7,349 bases of DNA from Methylotenera sp. (GCA_005791685.1 SXVG01000011.1:1-7349), one strand, 5' to 3'. Numbered from the stretch's first letter, positions 1 through 5,175 are shown. Notes: generated by a model from the letters alone, not told the origin. A program made the numbers and translations.

Positions 1-255
1 AGAGACTACCATGGCAATATACGTAAAAAGGATCTGCTGGCGGACACGCCTTACAACACCTACCCGCGCACCGGTCTACCCCCTAGCCCGATTGCCATGC
101 CGGGGATGGCCGCTATAGAAGCGGCATTGCACCCAGCCAAAACTCGGGCCTTGTATTTTGTCGGCAAGGGGGATGGTAGCCATGTGTTCTCCAACAATTT
201 AATAGAGCATAATTTGGCCGTGCTTCATTACCAACTAAAAAACAATAAGCGCTAG
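1..255 (+). CDS. mltG: MltG (YceG-like) endolytic murein transglycosylase, C-terminal end, cut by the window edge
   Basis: The reading frame is open from base 1 and ends at a TAG at 253-255, giving the last 84 residues. The segment carries conserved C-terminal blocks of the MltG/YceG family: a TPYNTY block, then GLPPSPIAMPG, then an AALHPAKTRALYFVGKGDGSHVF-like stretch (quoted in outline), then an EHN motif near the end. MltG is an inner-membrane lytic transglycosylase that cleaves nascent peptidoglycan strands and is thought to release or terminate growing glycan chains. The catalytic glutamate and the N-terminal membrane anchor lie upstream of the window. tmk starts 24 bases after the stop, and the mltG-tmk-holB order is common in proteobacteria, which supports the call and suggests co-transcription. 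Confidence 0.93.
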   Translation, partial: RDYHGNIRKKDLLADTPYNTYPRTGLPPSPIAMPGMAAIEAALHPAKTRALYFVGKGDGSHVFSNNLIEHNLAVLHYQLKNNKR

Positions 256-279
256 TCGATCATTTACAGTGAAAGCCAT

Positions 280-885
280 ATGTTAGGAAAATTCATCACA
301 TTGGAAGGCATGGACGGGGCAGGCAAGAGCACGCATATTCCCCATATTATCGCCATTTTGCAAGCACAGGGGCACGAAGTCGTTTCAACGCGAGAACCAG
401 GTGGCACGCCACTGGGTGAGCGTTTGCGCGAACTGGTGCTGCACGAGCCCATGCATGCGGAAACCGAAACCTTACTCATGTTTGCGGCGCGCCGTGAGCA
501 CATTGATTGCGTCATCAATCCGGCCTTAGCCAGAGGCGCTTATGTGCTATCGGATCGCTTTACCGATGCCACTTACGCCTATCAATGTGGCGCCAAATCG
601 GTCGCCGCCGATAAAATTGAAATGTTGGAAAAGTGGGTTCAAGCGGATTTGCAGCCCGATGTCACGCTGCTTTTCGACGTGCCGGTGGAAGTCAGTGTGC
701 AACGATTGCTTGCCGCACGTAGCCCAGACAAATTTGAACGCGAAAATGCCGAATTTTTCACACGCATACGGCAAGCGTATTTACAACGTGCCTTAGAAAA
801 TCCAGCCAGATTTCGAGTGATCGATGCGAATCAGCCCTTGGATGAAGTAAGTAAAGTGGTTGAAAAAATCATTTTATCGCTATGA
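280..885 (+). CDS. tmk: Thymidylate kinase (dTMP kinase)
   Basis: This 201-residue protein phosphorylates dTMP to dTDP with ATP in the cytosol, an essential step of dTTP synthesis. The P-loop is GMDGAGKST at residues 10-18, followed by the substrate-binding TREPGGT block at 37-43 and the DRF motif at 92-94. A LID region with basic residues and DKFE lies around 147-153, as in E. coli-type enzymes. Length and motif order match the family. The ATG at 280 places the P-loop at the usual distance from the N-terminus. The ribosome binding site is weak (GTGAAAG upstream), which fits translation in an operon with mltG. The stop codon overlaps the start of holB by four bases (ATGA), so the two are probably translationally coupled. 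Confidence 0.97.
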   Translation: MLGKFITLEGMDGAGKSTHIPHIIAILQAQGHEVVSTREPGGTPLGERLRELVLHEPMHAETETLLMFAARREHIDCVINPALARGAYVLSDRFTDATYAYQCGAKSVAADKIEMLEKWVQADLQPDVTLLFDVPVEVSVQRLLAARSPDKFERENAEFFTRIRQAYLQRALENPARFRVIDANQPLDEVSKVVEKIILSL

Positions 886-1907
886 TTATTAATCATAATT
901 TAAAAATTTACCCTTGGCAAAGTCAGGCTTGGCAACAGTTGCACGCCAACAAGCAACAGTTGCCGCATGCCATCTTAATGCACGGCACAAAAGGCATAGG
1001 CAAGTACGACTTTGCCCGCTACCTTAGTCAAACACTGTTGTGCACTCAACAAAGCAAAGTAGCCGCGTGTGGGCTATGTGCCAGTTGCCACTGGTTTAAT
1101 GAAGGCAGTCATCCTGACTTTAAGTTGATCAGCCCAGAGCAAGAAGACGAAGCGGATAATGAGCTTGGATTGGTAAAAAAATCTAAGAAAAAAACGCAAA
1201 TTTCAGTCGCGCAAATTCGTGACTTGACCGATTTCGTAGGTCTATCCAGCCATCACCAGGGCGGCTTACGCATTATTCTCATTCATCCGGCAGAAGCCCT
1301 TAATAATGCATCGGCGAATGCTTTATTGAAGATGCTAGAAGAGCCTGCCGAAGGCGTGGTATTTCTTTTAGTCACGCACCAATTGCAACGCTTATTGCCC
1401 ACCATTATCAGCCGTTGCCAGAAAATAAATATGCCCATCCCCAATCAAGCGCAATCACTGGCGTGGCTGAACGAGCAAGGTGTAAGCAATGCCCAGCATC
1501 AGTTGAGCTATTTTGGCGGTTCGCCCCTTAAAGTAGTGGCTGAGTCATTGCAATTTTCGCAAGCCAACAAGTTTTTGCAACTGCTGGCGCAGGGCGATAA
1601 ACTGCAAGCGCACAGCGCAGCACCCGCTTTGATCGCGAACTCGGTAGAGGCTGGCATAGTGGCCTTGCAAAAATGGCTATACGACCTTATTTCAGTAAAA
1701 TATACGCGTGAGGTACGCTATCATAGGGTGGATATTCATGTTTTGCAGACGCTGGCTGAAAAAGCCAACCCAGGCAAATTGCTGCAACTACAAAAGAACC
1801 TAAATGAATTGCGCAAACTGGCCTTACACCCACTAAATCATGAACTGCAAATAGAAGGATTGCTCGTGGAATACACCCGTGTTTTCTCAAAGAGCGCGGT
1901 CAATTGA
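882..1907 (+). CDS. holB: DNA polymerase III subunit delta' (clamp loader)
   Basis: This 341-residue AAA+ protein is the delta-prime subunit of the clamp-loader complex that places the beta sliding clamp on primed DNA. A P-loop-like GTKGIGKY stands at residues 35-42; the usual Ser/Thr after the lysine is replaced by Tyr, consistent with delta-prime not being an active ATPase. A zinc module follows with Cys54, Cys63, Cys66 and Cys69. The AAA+ core continues with ANALLKMLEEP (145-155), a sensor-1 region (FLLVTHQ, 161-167) and the SRC motif at 177-179 that supplies the arginine finger to the neighbouring subunit. A lysine-rich, charged insertion at about 86-104 looks lineage-specific. The length is close to that of E. 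coli delta-prime. The start overlaps the tmk stop. Confidence 0.95.
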   Translation: MIINHNLKIYPWQSQAWQQLHANKQQLPHAILMHGTKGIGKYDFARYLSQTLLCTQQSKVAACGLCASCHWFNEGSHPDFKLISPEQEDEADNELGLVKKSKKKTQISVAQIRDLTDFVGLSSHHQGGLRIILIHPAEALNNASANALLKMLEEPAEGVVFLLVTHQLQRLLPTIISRCQKINMPIPNQAQSLAWLNEQGVSNAQHQLSYFGGSPLKVVAESLQFSQANKFLQLLAQGDKLQAHSAAPALIANSVEAGIVALQKWLYDLISVKYTREVRYHRVDIHVLQTLAEKANPGKLLQLQKNLNELRKLALHPLNHELQIEGLLVEYTRVFSKSAVN

Positions 1908-1938
1908 AACCCAATGCAGTGTGCGATAAGGCGCTAAA

Positions 1939-2310
1939 ATGACCAACCCTATTTTTGAGCAAGCTGACATGCCGAATAACAGTCACAGCCTATCGCTGCT
2001 ATTTAAAGAGAAAATGGCGCTGCATGCCGCCTACATGCCTTATGTCAAAGGCGGCGGTTTGTTTATACCAAGCAATAAATCACTCAAAATGGGGGAGGCG
2101 GTCACCATGCTGTTAAGCTTGCTGGATGACCCCATCAAATTTCAAGTCATCGGCCACGTTGTTTGGCTATCACCAGCCAATCAAGCCTCCATGCCACAAG
2201 GTGTGGGCGTACAGTTTAACGAGCAGGCAGACAGCGTGGCGGCGCGTGAAAAAATTGAATCGCTGCTCGGTGATGATTTGAAATCAACGCGCCTCACGCA
2301 CACCATGTAA
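1939..2310 (+). CDS. pilZ: Type IV pilus assembly PilZ-domain protein
   Basis: This 123-residue protein consists of one PilZ domain. The GGGLFIPS stretch at about 38-45 and the V-I-G-H-V-V-W-L block followed by PQGVGVQF (about 71-93) fit the beta-barrel core. The RxxxR arginine motif used by canonical PilZ domains to bind cyclic di-GMP is not seen, as in the PA2960-type PilZ of Pseudomonas, which acts in type IV pilus biogenesis through protein partners. Those pilZ genes also lie directly downstream of holB, so the context agrees. The ATG at 1939 has an AAGG sequence 8 bases upstream. An internal ATG at codon 11 is a less likely alternative start. The gap to holB is 31 bases. A role in twitching or pilus assembly is inferred; no other pilus gene is in the window. 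Confidence 0.88.
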   Translation: MTNPIFEQADMPNNSHSLSLLFKEKMALHAAYMPYVKGGGLFIPSNKSLKMGEAVTMLLSLLDDPIKFQVIGHVVWLSPANQASMPQGVGVQFNEQADSVAAREKIESLLGDDLKSTRLTHTM

Positions 2311-2359
2311 ATCACAACGGAAATTCTATCTCCCACCACTTTAAAAGTGACCCGCACCC

Positions 2360-3130
2360 ATGCTCGTAGACTCACATTGCCATTTAAATTTTCCTGAATT
2401 ATTCAAAGACTTAGCTACAATCAGGCAGGCCATGCAGGACAATCAAGTGAGCCACGCCTTGTGCATTTCAGTCACCTTGGCTGAGTTCCCTCAAGTGTTG
2501 GCTTTAGCCGAGTCGCATGACAATTTCTACGCATCACTGGGCGTGCACCCTGACTATGAAGACATAACGGAGCCTACAGTAGAAGAATTGCTACGATTAG
2601 CCGATCACCCTAAGATTATTGCCATAGGCGAAACCGGCTTAGATTACTTTAGACTGACGGGTGATTTGGAGTGGCAGCGCCAGCGTTTTCGCACGCACAT
2701 TCGTGCCGCCATACAATGCGGCAAGCCCTTGGTCATACACACACGCAATGCCGCGGAGGATACCTTGCGCATCATGCGAGAGGAGGGGGCGGACAAAGTG
2801 GGCGGGGTGATGCACTGCTTTACAGAAAGCCTGGATGTGGCCATGCAGGCGATAGCGCTCGGGTTTTACATCTCTTTTTCCGGCATCGTTACCTTTAAAA
2901 ATGCCGTCGCCATCAAAGAAGTGGCCAAATCGGTGCCACTCAATAGACTGCTATTAGAAACGGACTCGCCTTACCTTGCCCCCGTGCCATACCGCGGCAA
3001 AACCAATCAACCTAGCTATGTAAAGCACGTGGCCGAAGAGGTGGCCAGACTAAGGAACAGCTCTTTAGCTGAAATTTCGACAGCCACCACGGAAAATTTT
3101 TTCCGTTTATTCAAACACGCTACTCGATAA
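2360..3130 (+). CDS. tatD: TatD-family metal-dependent hydrolase (YcfH-like deoxyribonuclease)
   Basis: The 256-residue protein is a TIM-barrel metallohydrolase of the TatD family. The metal ligands expected for the family are all present: HxH at His6 and His8, Glu91 in GETGLDYF, His127 in VIHTR, His152 in MHCFTE and Asp202 in TDSPYL. A GVHP motif is at 61-64. Family members are Mg-dependent DNases/exonucleases linked to DNA repair and oxidative-damage processing; the exact substrate cannot be read from sequence. In many proteobacteria this paralogue follows holB (ycfH position), which fits here. No good Shine-Dalgarno is visible before the ATG at 2360, but the HxH position fixes the start. 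The gap to pilZ is 49 bases and contains a small CACTTT-A-AAAGTG palindrome (2337-2349). Confidence 0.94.
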   Translation: MLVDSHCHLNFPELFKDLATIRQAMQDNQVSHALCISVTLAEFPQVLALAESHDNFYASLGVHPDYEDITEPTVEELLRLADHPKIIAIGETGLDYFRLTGDLEWQRQRFRTHIRAAIQCGKPLVIHTRNAAEDTLRIMREEGADKVGGVMHCFTESLDVAMQAIALGFYISFSGIVTFKNAVAIKEVAKSVPLNRLLLETDSPYLAPVPYRGKTNQPSYVKHVAEEVARLRNSSLAEISTATTENFFRLFKHATR

Positions 3131-3194
3131 CGCAGTCCTGTGGCTTGTATTTGTTTCCCATTGAACGCAGGGGGTAGGCTAAAGTGGGGATAGG

Positions 3195-3203
3195 TGCGAT
3201 AAT
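3195..3203 (+). promoter_or_regulatory. Candidate extended -10 promoter element for the small exported protein gene
   Basis: TGC followed by GATAAT (hexamer 3198-3203) resembles a sigma-70 extended -10 element. It lies 41 bases before the ATG at 3245. No convincing -35 hexamer is present at 17 bases, which is tolerated with an extended -10. This is pattern matching only; it would give the gene its own transcript after the tatD operon. Confidence 0.35.
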
Positions 3204-3244
3204 GCGCGTCTGCATTTAATCATTTAATTATTACAGGCACCACT

Positions 3245-3628
3245 ATGAAAACTATTTTTAAGCATTTAGGTTTAGCGCTCACGGTTGCGCTGCTTCTTTC
3301 ATCCAATCTAAATATGGCTCAGGCGGCAGGCAATAAAAAGACCTACACAGAAGATCAATTTTTAAATGCCTTTAGCGGCAAATCGAAAACGCTGGTAGTG
3401 CAAAAGTTGGGGGCGCCTTTCAAAAAAGACGCTTCGGTTAAACCGCAAGGCGCCAGTAGCTTTTTAACCAGAGTGGGTGCAGATGAAAAAGGCTCTAAAC
3501 GCGTTAATGTTGAAATGTGGTATTACAAACATATCGTTAACTATGACCCAAGCCACACATACAAAGAAACGGAAATTACTTTCGTCAATGATAAAGTCAT
3601 GAACATTGCTTTTTTCAACAACAGGTAA
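3245..3628 (+). CDS. Small exported protein with BamE/SmpA-like features
   Basis: I do not recognise a named family. The 127-residue product begins with a classic Sec signal peptide: Lys2 and Lys6, a hydrophobic core LGLALTVALLLSS, and an AQA-like cleavage site near residue 28. There is no lipobox cysteine, so a soluble periplasmic protein is likely. The mature part starts with TYTEDQFLNAFSGKSKTLVVQKLGAP (shown in outline), then a WYY block (92-94) and ends with ITFVNDKVMNIAFF. This arrangement (G-x-S-x3-V-x2-x-LG-x-P, then W-Y-Y, then a terminal strand with 'N-D-K-V') resembles the SmpA/OmlA-BamE fold. A weak AGG is the only Shine-Dalgarno. A strong terminator follows 21 bases after the stop, so it is a monocistronic or operon-final gene next to the dif region. 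Confidence 0.8.
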   Translation: MKTIFKHLGLALTVALLLSSNLNMAQAAGNKKTYTEDQFLNAFSGKSKTLVVQKLGAPFKKDASVKPQGASSFLTRVGADEKGSKRVNVEMWYYKHIVNYDPSHTYKETEITFVNDKVMNIAFFNNR

Positions 3629-3649
3629 GCGTTGAGTCACCTTATTTTG

Positions 3650-3684
3650 AATAAAGCCAAGACAAGTGCTTGGCTTTATTTTTT
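3650..3684 (+). terminator. Rho-independent terminator after the small exported protein gene
   Basis: A perfect 12-base inverted repeat (AATAAAGCCAAG at 3650-3661 and CTTGGCTTTATT at 3669-3680) encloses a 7-base loop and is followed by four more T residues. It ends the rightward host transcripts only a few bases before the left dif-like site, shielding the recombination site and the element from read-through. The A-rich 5' arm means it may also act on leftward transcripts leaving the element. Confidence 0.9.
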
Positions 3685-3692
3685 AATCCATT

Positions 3693-3720
3693 ATTTCGCA
3701 TAATGTATATCAAAGCCCAA
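3693..3720 (+). other. Left dif-like site of the integrated element: good XerC arm, degenerate XerD arm
   Basis: The XerC arm ATTTCGCATAA (3693-3703) and the central TGTATA (3704-3709) are identical to those of the intact dif at 5126. The next 11 bases, TCAAAGCCCAA (3710-3720), share only about three positions with the intact XerD arm. This is the junction expected when an element whose attP lacks a proper XerD site recombines with host dif: host XerC arm on the left, element sequence on the right. The similarity also extends five bases upstream (CCATT in both copies, with a single extra C in the right copy). Confidence 0.85.
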
Positions 3721-3777
3721 TTCATCTTTAAAACTTTACCACCAATACGCTAAGAACTAATCCCAGCCTATCGTTGA

Positions 3778-3798
3778 GGGGCGTCAGCCCATTTTTTT
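3778..3798 (+). terminator. Short hairpin followed by T7 near the left end of the element
   Basis: GGGC (3779-3782), a GTCA loop and GCCC (3787-3790) are followed by A and seven T residues (3792-3798). The stem has only four GC pairs, so it is a weak terminator candidate for rightward transcription entering the element from the host side. It lies in the 168-base gap between the left dif-like site and the end of the activator gene, where I see no gene. Confidence 0.35.
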
Positions 3799-3878
3799 AA
3801 CATCACTTCCTTTTTTAACAATACCACATCATTTTCCAGAGTCCACCAACGCTAAAATCTGCCGCCATAAGTTCAAGC

Positions 3879-4391
3879 TCACGCTGCTTTTTCCTGCAAG
3901 CTAAGCGACGGTTCAATCGCCAGCGGCTTTAACTGGCGCACTTCGGCGCCGAACAACGCGGTCGCGTTGCTCGGTGCGCCACTTGCCGCAGGTGAAATAC
4001 CGCCAACCAAAGGTTTTGTAGCACCGCAGGTGCTACGGTCTTCGGTTTTTGCTTTTAAGGTTTTGATTGAGTGCCTTGCAATGCTGAGGTAGTTGGCAAT
4101 GTAGCGAAGTTCATGCGCTTCAAAGCTACGGCCTTCTGGCGACCAGAGCTTGTTTTGATGAAACCCCCAGCCTTCCCATGATTTGCCAAGCAAGCTGTAG
4201 CCGGCCAACAAGCGCATTAAGCGAAAGGATGGGTAGGGGATTTGGACCGCCCCTTTTTCATAGTTTCGGATGGTGCGCTCGTTCACGTCTAGCTCGATGC
4301 CTGCTTGTTTCACGGTTAGGCCTGCTTTGCGTCTAGCGAGATGGAACGCATCGGGGTCGATGTATTTTCTCGGCTTTTTCTTGGGTCGCAT
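3879..4391 (-). CDS. xafT: HTH/DUF3653 Xer recombination activation factor (XafT / VC1465 family)
   Basis: The 170-residue protein opens with a basic tail (MRPKKKPRKY) and an XRE-type helix-turn-helix at about 13-51 (FHLARRKAGLTVKQAGIELD, then RTIRNYEKG). It continues into the DUF3653 signature: IPYPSFRLMRLLAGYSL, then WEGWGFHQNKLWSPEGRSF, then ELRYIANYLSIARHS. Phage proteins of this family include XafT of the Vibrio TLC-phi satellite, which recruits and activates XerD at dif for FtsK-independent recombination. The location between two dif-like sites fits that role. The C-terminal 50 residues are low-complexity (Ala, Ser, Pro rich), probably disordered. Its start lies inside the upstream HTH gene, a 76-base overlap in another frame, and has only a weak Shine-Dalgarno, suggesting coupled translation. 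The gene symbol is by family analogy. Confidence 0.85.
   Translation of the reverse strand: MRPKKKPRKYIDPDAFHLARRKAGLTVKQAGIELDVNERTIRNYEKGAVQIPYPSFRLMRLLAGYSLLGKSWEGWGFHQNKLWSPEGRSFEAHELRYIANYLSIARHSIKTLKAKTEDRSTCGATKPLVGGISPAASGAPSNATALFGAEVRQLKPLAIEPSLSLQEKAA
4018..4036. repeat. Perfect 8-bp inverted repeat inside the activator gene
   Basis: GTAGCACC (4018-4025), a GCA loop and GGTGCTAC (4029-4036) form a perfect stem within the region coding for the disordered tail of the activator protein. It could be a structure in single-stranded element DNA or a protein-binding dyad; function unknown. Confidence 0.6.
4231..4238 (+). other. KOPS-like octamer GGGTAGGG pointing to the intact dif
   Basis: A perfect match to GGGNAGGG, the FtsK-orienting polar sequence of E. 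coli, reading rightwards towards dif at 5126. It lies inside the integrated element, so it could be chance or adaptation. In this host the KOPS consensus is assumed, not shown. Confidence 0.4.
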
Positions 4392-4573
4392 AACAGCTTA
4401 GCAGGTGGATAAATCCACCATTGGTGGGTTTTTGAATGAAGTCTTGCGCCAAATATCTGGCCATTTCGGCATAGATTTTTGACGTAACGCACGGATAGAC
4501 CTAGATTTTGCGCAAAAGAAACAACCGATAAACCCTTGTTTCCTAAGCCGTCTGCATGAAGTGGTTTGGCCAT
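4316..4573 (-). CDS. Small excisionase-like winged-HTH DNA-binding protein
   Basis: This 85-residue protein has a MerR/excisionase-type HTH: LSVVSFAQNLGLSVRYVKNLCRNGQIFGA (about 15-43, quoted in outline), then a wing ending in HQWWIYPPAKLL (50-61). The 'L-x-V-x-x-F-A-x-x-L-G-x-S-x-R-x-V-x-x-L-x-x-x-G-x-I' spacing is typical of small phage regulators and recombination directionality factors. The last 24 residues are encoded where the gene overlaps the activator gene and look non-conserved, with no predicted domain. Its ATG is separated by one base from the stop of the upstream 82-residue gene, with a G-rich run as the likely ribosome binding site. I infer a repressor of the element or a partner steering Xer-mediated excision; neither can be chosen from sequence. 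Confidence 0.72.
   Translation of the reverse strand: MAKPLHADGLGNKGLSVVSFAQNLGLSVRYVKNLCRNGQIFGARLHSKTHQWWIYPPAKLLCDPRKSRENTSTPMRSISLDAKQA
4404..4427 (-). promoter_or_regulatory. Overlapping hairpins just upstream of the activator start codon
   Basis: Three related segments, GGTGGAT (4404-4410), ATCCACC (4413-4419) and GGTGG (4423-4427), allow two mutually exclusive stems in the mRNA, beginning about 12 bases before the activator ATG at 4391. Such an arrangement could gate translation of the activator as ribosomes finish the upstream gene. The same bases code for residues of the HTH protein wing, so coincidence is possible. Confidence 0.35.
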
Positions 4574-4574
4574 G

Positions 4575-4823
4575 TTACCCCCCCACCAATCGCAAACCGC
4601 CCACCCAATGTTTGAAGCGAGCGTTGCGTTCCTCGTCGGTTTCTTGGGTTTTTGCCATAAACACGTCTAGAAGCGTTTTTAAGGCGTTTTTATTAAAATC
4701 CGAGGCTCCCACCTCGACAGAACTTAATTTTGCGTCTACGAGCGTTTCCAGCAATTTAATTTGCCCGATGAACAGGTTTAATGTAATAATTTCGTTGTTA
4801 CGTGTATCCGAAGTTTGGAACAT
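4575..4823 (-). CDS. Small hypothetical protein, first gene of the element operon
   Basis: I do not recognise this 82-residue product. It has no signal peptide or membrane segment. An amphipathic, probably helical N-terminal half (IITLNLFIGQIKLLETLVDAKL, outline) is followed by a helical stretch (NKNALKTLLDVFMAKTQE) and a short basic, glycine-rich end. The start is well supported: AAGGA at 4830-4834 stands six bases before the ATG at 4823. The gene ends with a run of seven G residues directly before its TAA, and the next gene begins one base later, so it is the leading member of a three-gene leftward operon. A regulatory or accessory role in the element is only a guess from position. Confidence 0.6.
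   Translation of the reverse strand: MFQTSDTRNNEIITLNLFIGQIKLLETLVDAKLSSVEVGASDFNKNALKTLLDVFMAKTQETDEERNARFKHWVGGLRLVGG
4578..4584 (-). repeat. G7 homopolymer at the junction of the first two element genes
   Basis: On the coding strand seven G residues precede the TAA of the 82-residue gene. Loss of one G would remove that stop and fuse the gene in frame to the excisionase-like protein through its ATG. The run also serves as a plausible G-rich ribosome binding site for the downstream gene. Confidence 0.5.
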
Positions 4824-4871
4824 GATTTTTCCTTCAGTTTTTAATATGCCCGCAGGCGTTAAAATTACTGT

Positions 4872-4884
4872 GGAAAAGTTTTCC
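4872..4884. promoter_or_regulatory. Palindromic operator candidate upstream of the element operon
   Basis: GGAAAA-G-TTTTCC is a perfect dyad 49 bases upstream of the first start codon of the element operon, where a promoter is expected. Two HTH proteins are encoded downstream, so autoregulation is plausible. Binding is not shown by sequence alone. Confidence 0.4.
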
Positions 4885-4895
4885 GATGAAGGCCT

Positions 4896-4937
4896 AAAAA
4901 AATCTGAATGACCCCGACAGGGGTGTCAGATTTTTTT
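4896..4937. terminator. Bidirectional terminator-like two-tier hairpin
   Basis: A perfect 12-bp outer stem (AAAAAAATCTGA at 4896-4907, TCAGATTTTTTT at 4926-4937) contains, after a short internal mismatch, a 5-bp inner stem (ACCCC 4911-4915, GGGGT 4920-4924) with a GACA loop. Both directions end in seven T residues, so it should stop transcription both ways. It lies upstream of the leftward operon, insulating it from TPR/ligA read-through. An alternative is a structured site in single-stranded phage DNA. Confidence 0.8.
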
Positions 4938-4981
4938 GGCAGATTATCCAGGCGAATTTTTTAAACTAAATTTTGTGCAAC

Positions 4982-5000
4982 GGACTAGTAACACTAGTCC
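4982..5000. repeat. Perfect 8-bp inverted repeat with 3-base loop
   Basis: GGACTAGT (4982-4989), AAC, ACTAGTCC (4993-5000). There is no T-tract, so it is not a terminator. A protein-binding dyad or a replication nick-site hairpin of the element are the possibilities. Confidence 0.6.
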
Positions 5001-5125
5001 ATTCATTCCCATTTTGGGAATTTTAACCACCACTAATTCACCTAAAATAGGGCTTAAATACGCTTGCCTGTTTCATGAAATACCCGCACATCTGGCCACA
5101 GGGGGCCACATTTTAACGGCCATTC

Positions 5126-5153
5126 ATTTCGCATAATGTATATTATGTAAAAT
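5126..5153 (+). other. dif: Intact chromosomal dif site (XerC/XerD recombination site)
   Basis: The XerC arm is ATTTCGCATAA (5126-5136), the central region TGTATA (5137-5142) and the XerD arm TTATGTAAAAT (5143-5153). Compared with E. coli dif, the centre is identical, the XerD arm differs at one of 11 positions and the XerC arm at three. XerC and XerD resolve chromosome dimers here with FtsK at division. The site lies in a gap between leftward ligA-side genes and the element; host genes on both sides point to it, as expected at the terminus. In an integration model its XerC arm came from the element and its XerD arm from the host. Confidence 0.93.
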
Positions 5154-5175
5154 TAATTAAGCAGGTGAGCCTGGT

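Larger units (their letters stand above)
4824..5125. other. Non-coding right part of the element: regulatory and structured DNA
   Basis: About 300 bases between the leftward operon and the intact dif hold no credible gene. A 66-residue TTG-started frame on the + strand shows no domain or ribosome binding site. The segment contains, in order, a 13-base palindrome, a strong two-tier hairpin with T-tracts in both directions, an 8-bp inverted repeat, a smaller TTCCC/GGGAA hairpin (5006-5020) and a doubled GGCCACA (5094-5100, 5104-5110) close to dif. A promoter for the leftward operon should lie here, but no clear -35/-10 pair is seen. A replication origin or packaging signal is possible. Confidence 0.55.
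3704..5136. mobile_element. Small (1433 bp) Xer-integrated element (IMEX / TLC-phi-like satellite) at chromosomal dif
   Basis: The direct repeat of dif XerC arm plus central hexamer delimits a 1433-bp unit. It contains three - strand genes that overlap or nearly touch and a run of hairpins, and it interrupts two host gene blocks that both point towards dif. One of its genes is a homologue of the Xer recombination activation factor of TLC-phi, which lets XerD start strand exchange without FtsK. No integrase, Rep protein, coat protein or morphogenesis gene is visible, so the element would depend on host XerC/XerD for integration and on an unseen helper, or has lost genes, for replication. I infer integration by one XerCD exchange at dif; the exact ends within the central hexamer cannot be placed more finely. 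Confidence 0.82.

Noticed and set aside
2337..2349. CACTTT-A-AAAGTG palindrome before tatD as an operator
   Set aside because: It is short, inside an apparent operon, and has no accompanying promoter pattern; chance is likely.
3090..3105. CGGAAAA-TT-TTTTCCG palindrome similar to the operator candidate at 4872
   Set aside because: It lies within the 3' end of tatD and is explained by codons for Glu-Asn-Phe-Phe; it has no gene start near it.
4561..4911. A 116-residue + strand frame opposite the first element genes
   Set aside because: It is antisense to the better supported 82-residue gene, which has a good Shine-Dalgarno and operon spacing; its composition (Ser-rich, no domain) looks like a shadow frame.
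4936..5136. A 66-residue + strand frame across the non-coding end of the element and into dif
   Set aside because: It begins at TTG without a ribosome binding site, crosses several hairpins and the dif XerC arm, and shows no recognisable domain.
5162..5173. CAGG-TGAG-CCTG hairpin after the TPR gene as its terminator
   Set aside because: The stem is only four base pairs and no T-tract follows, so termination there is not supported.
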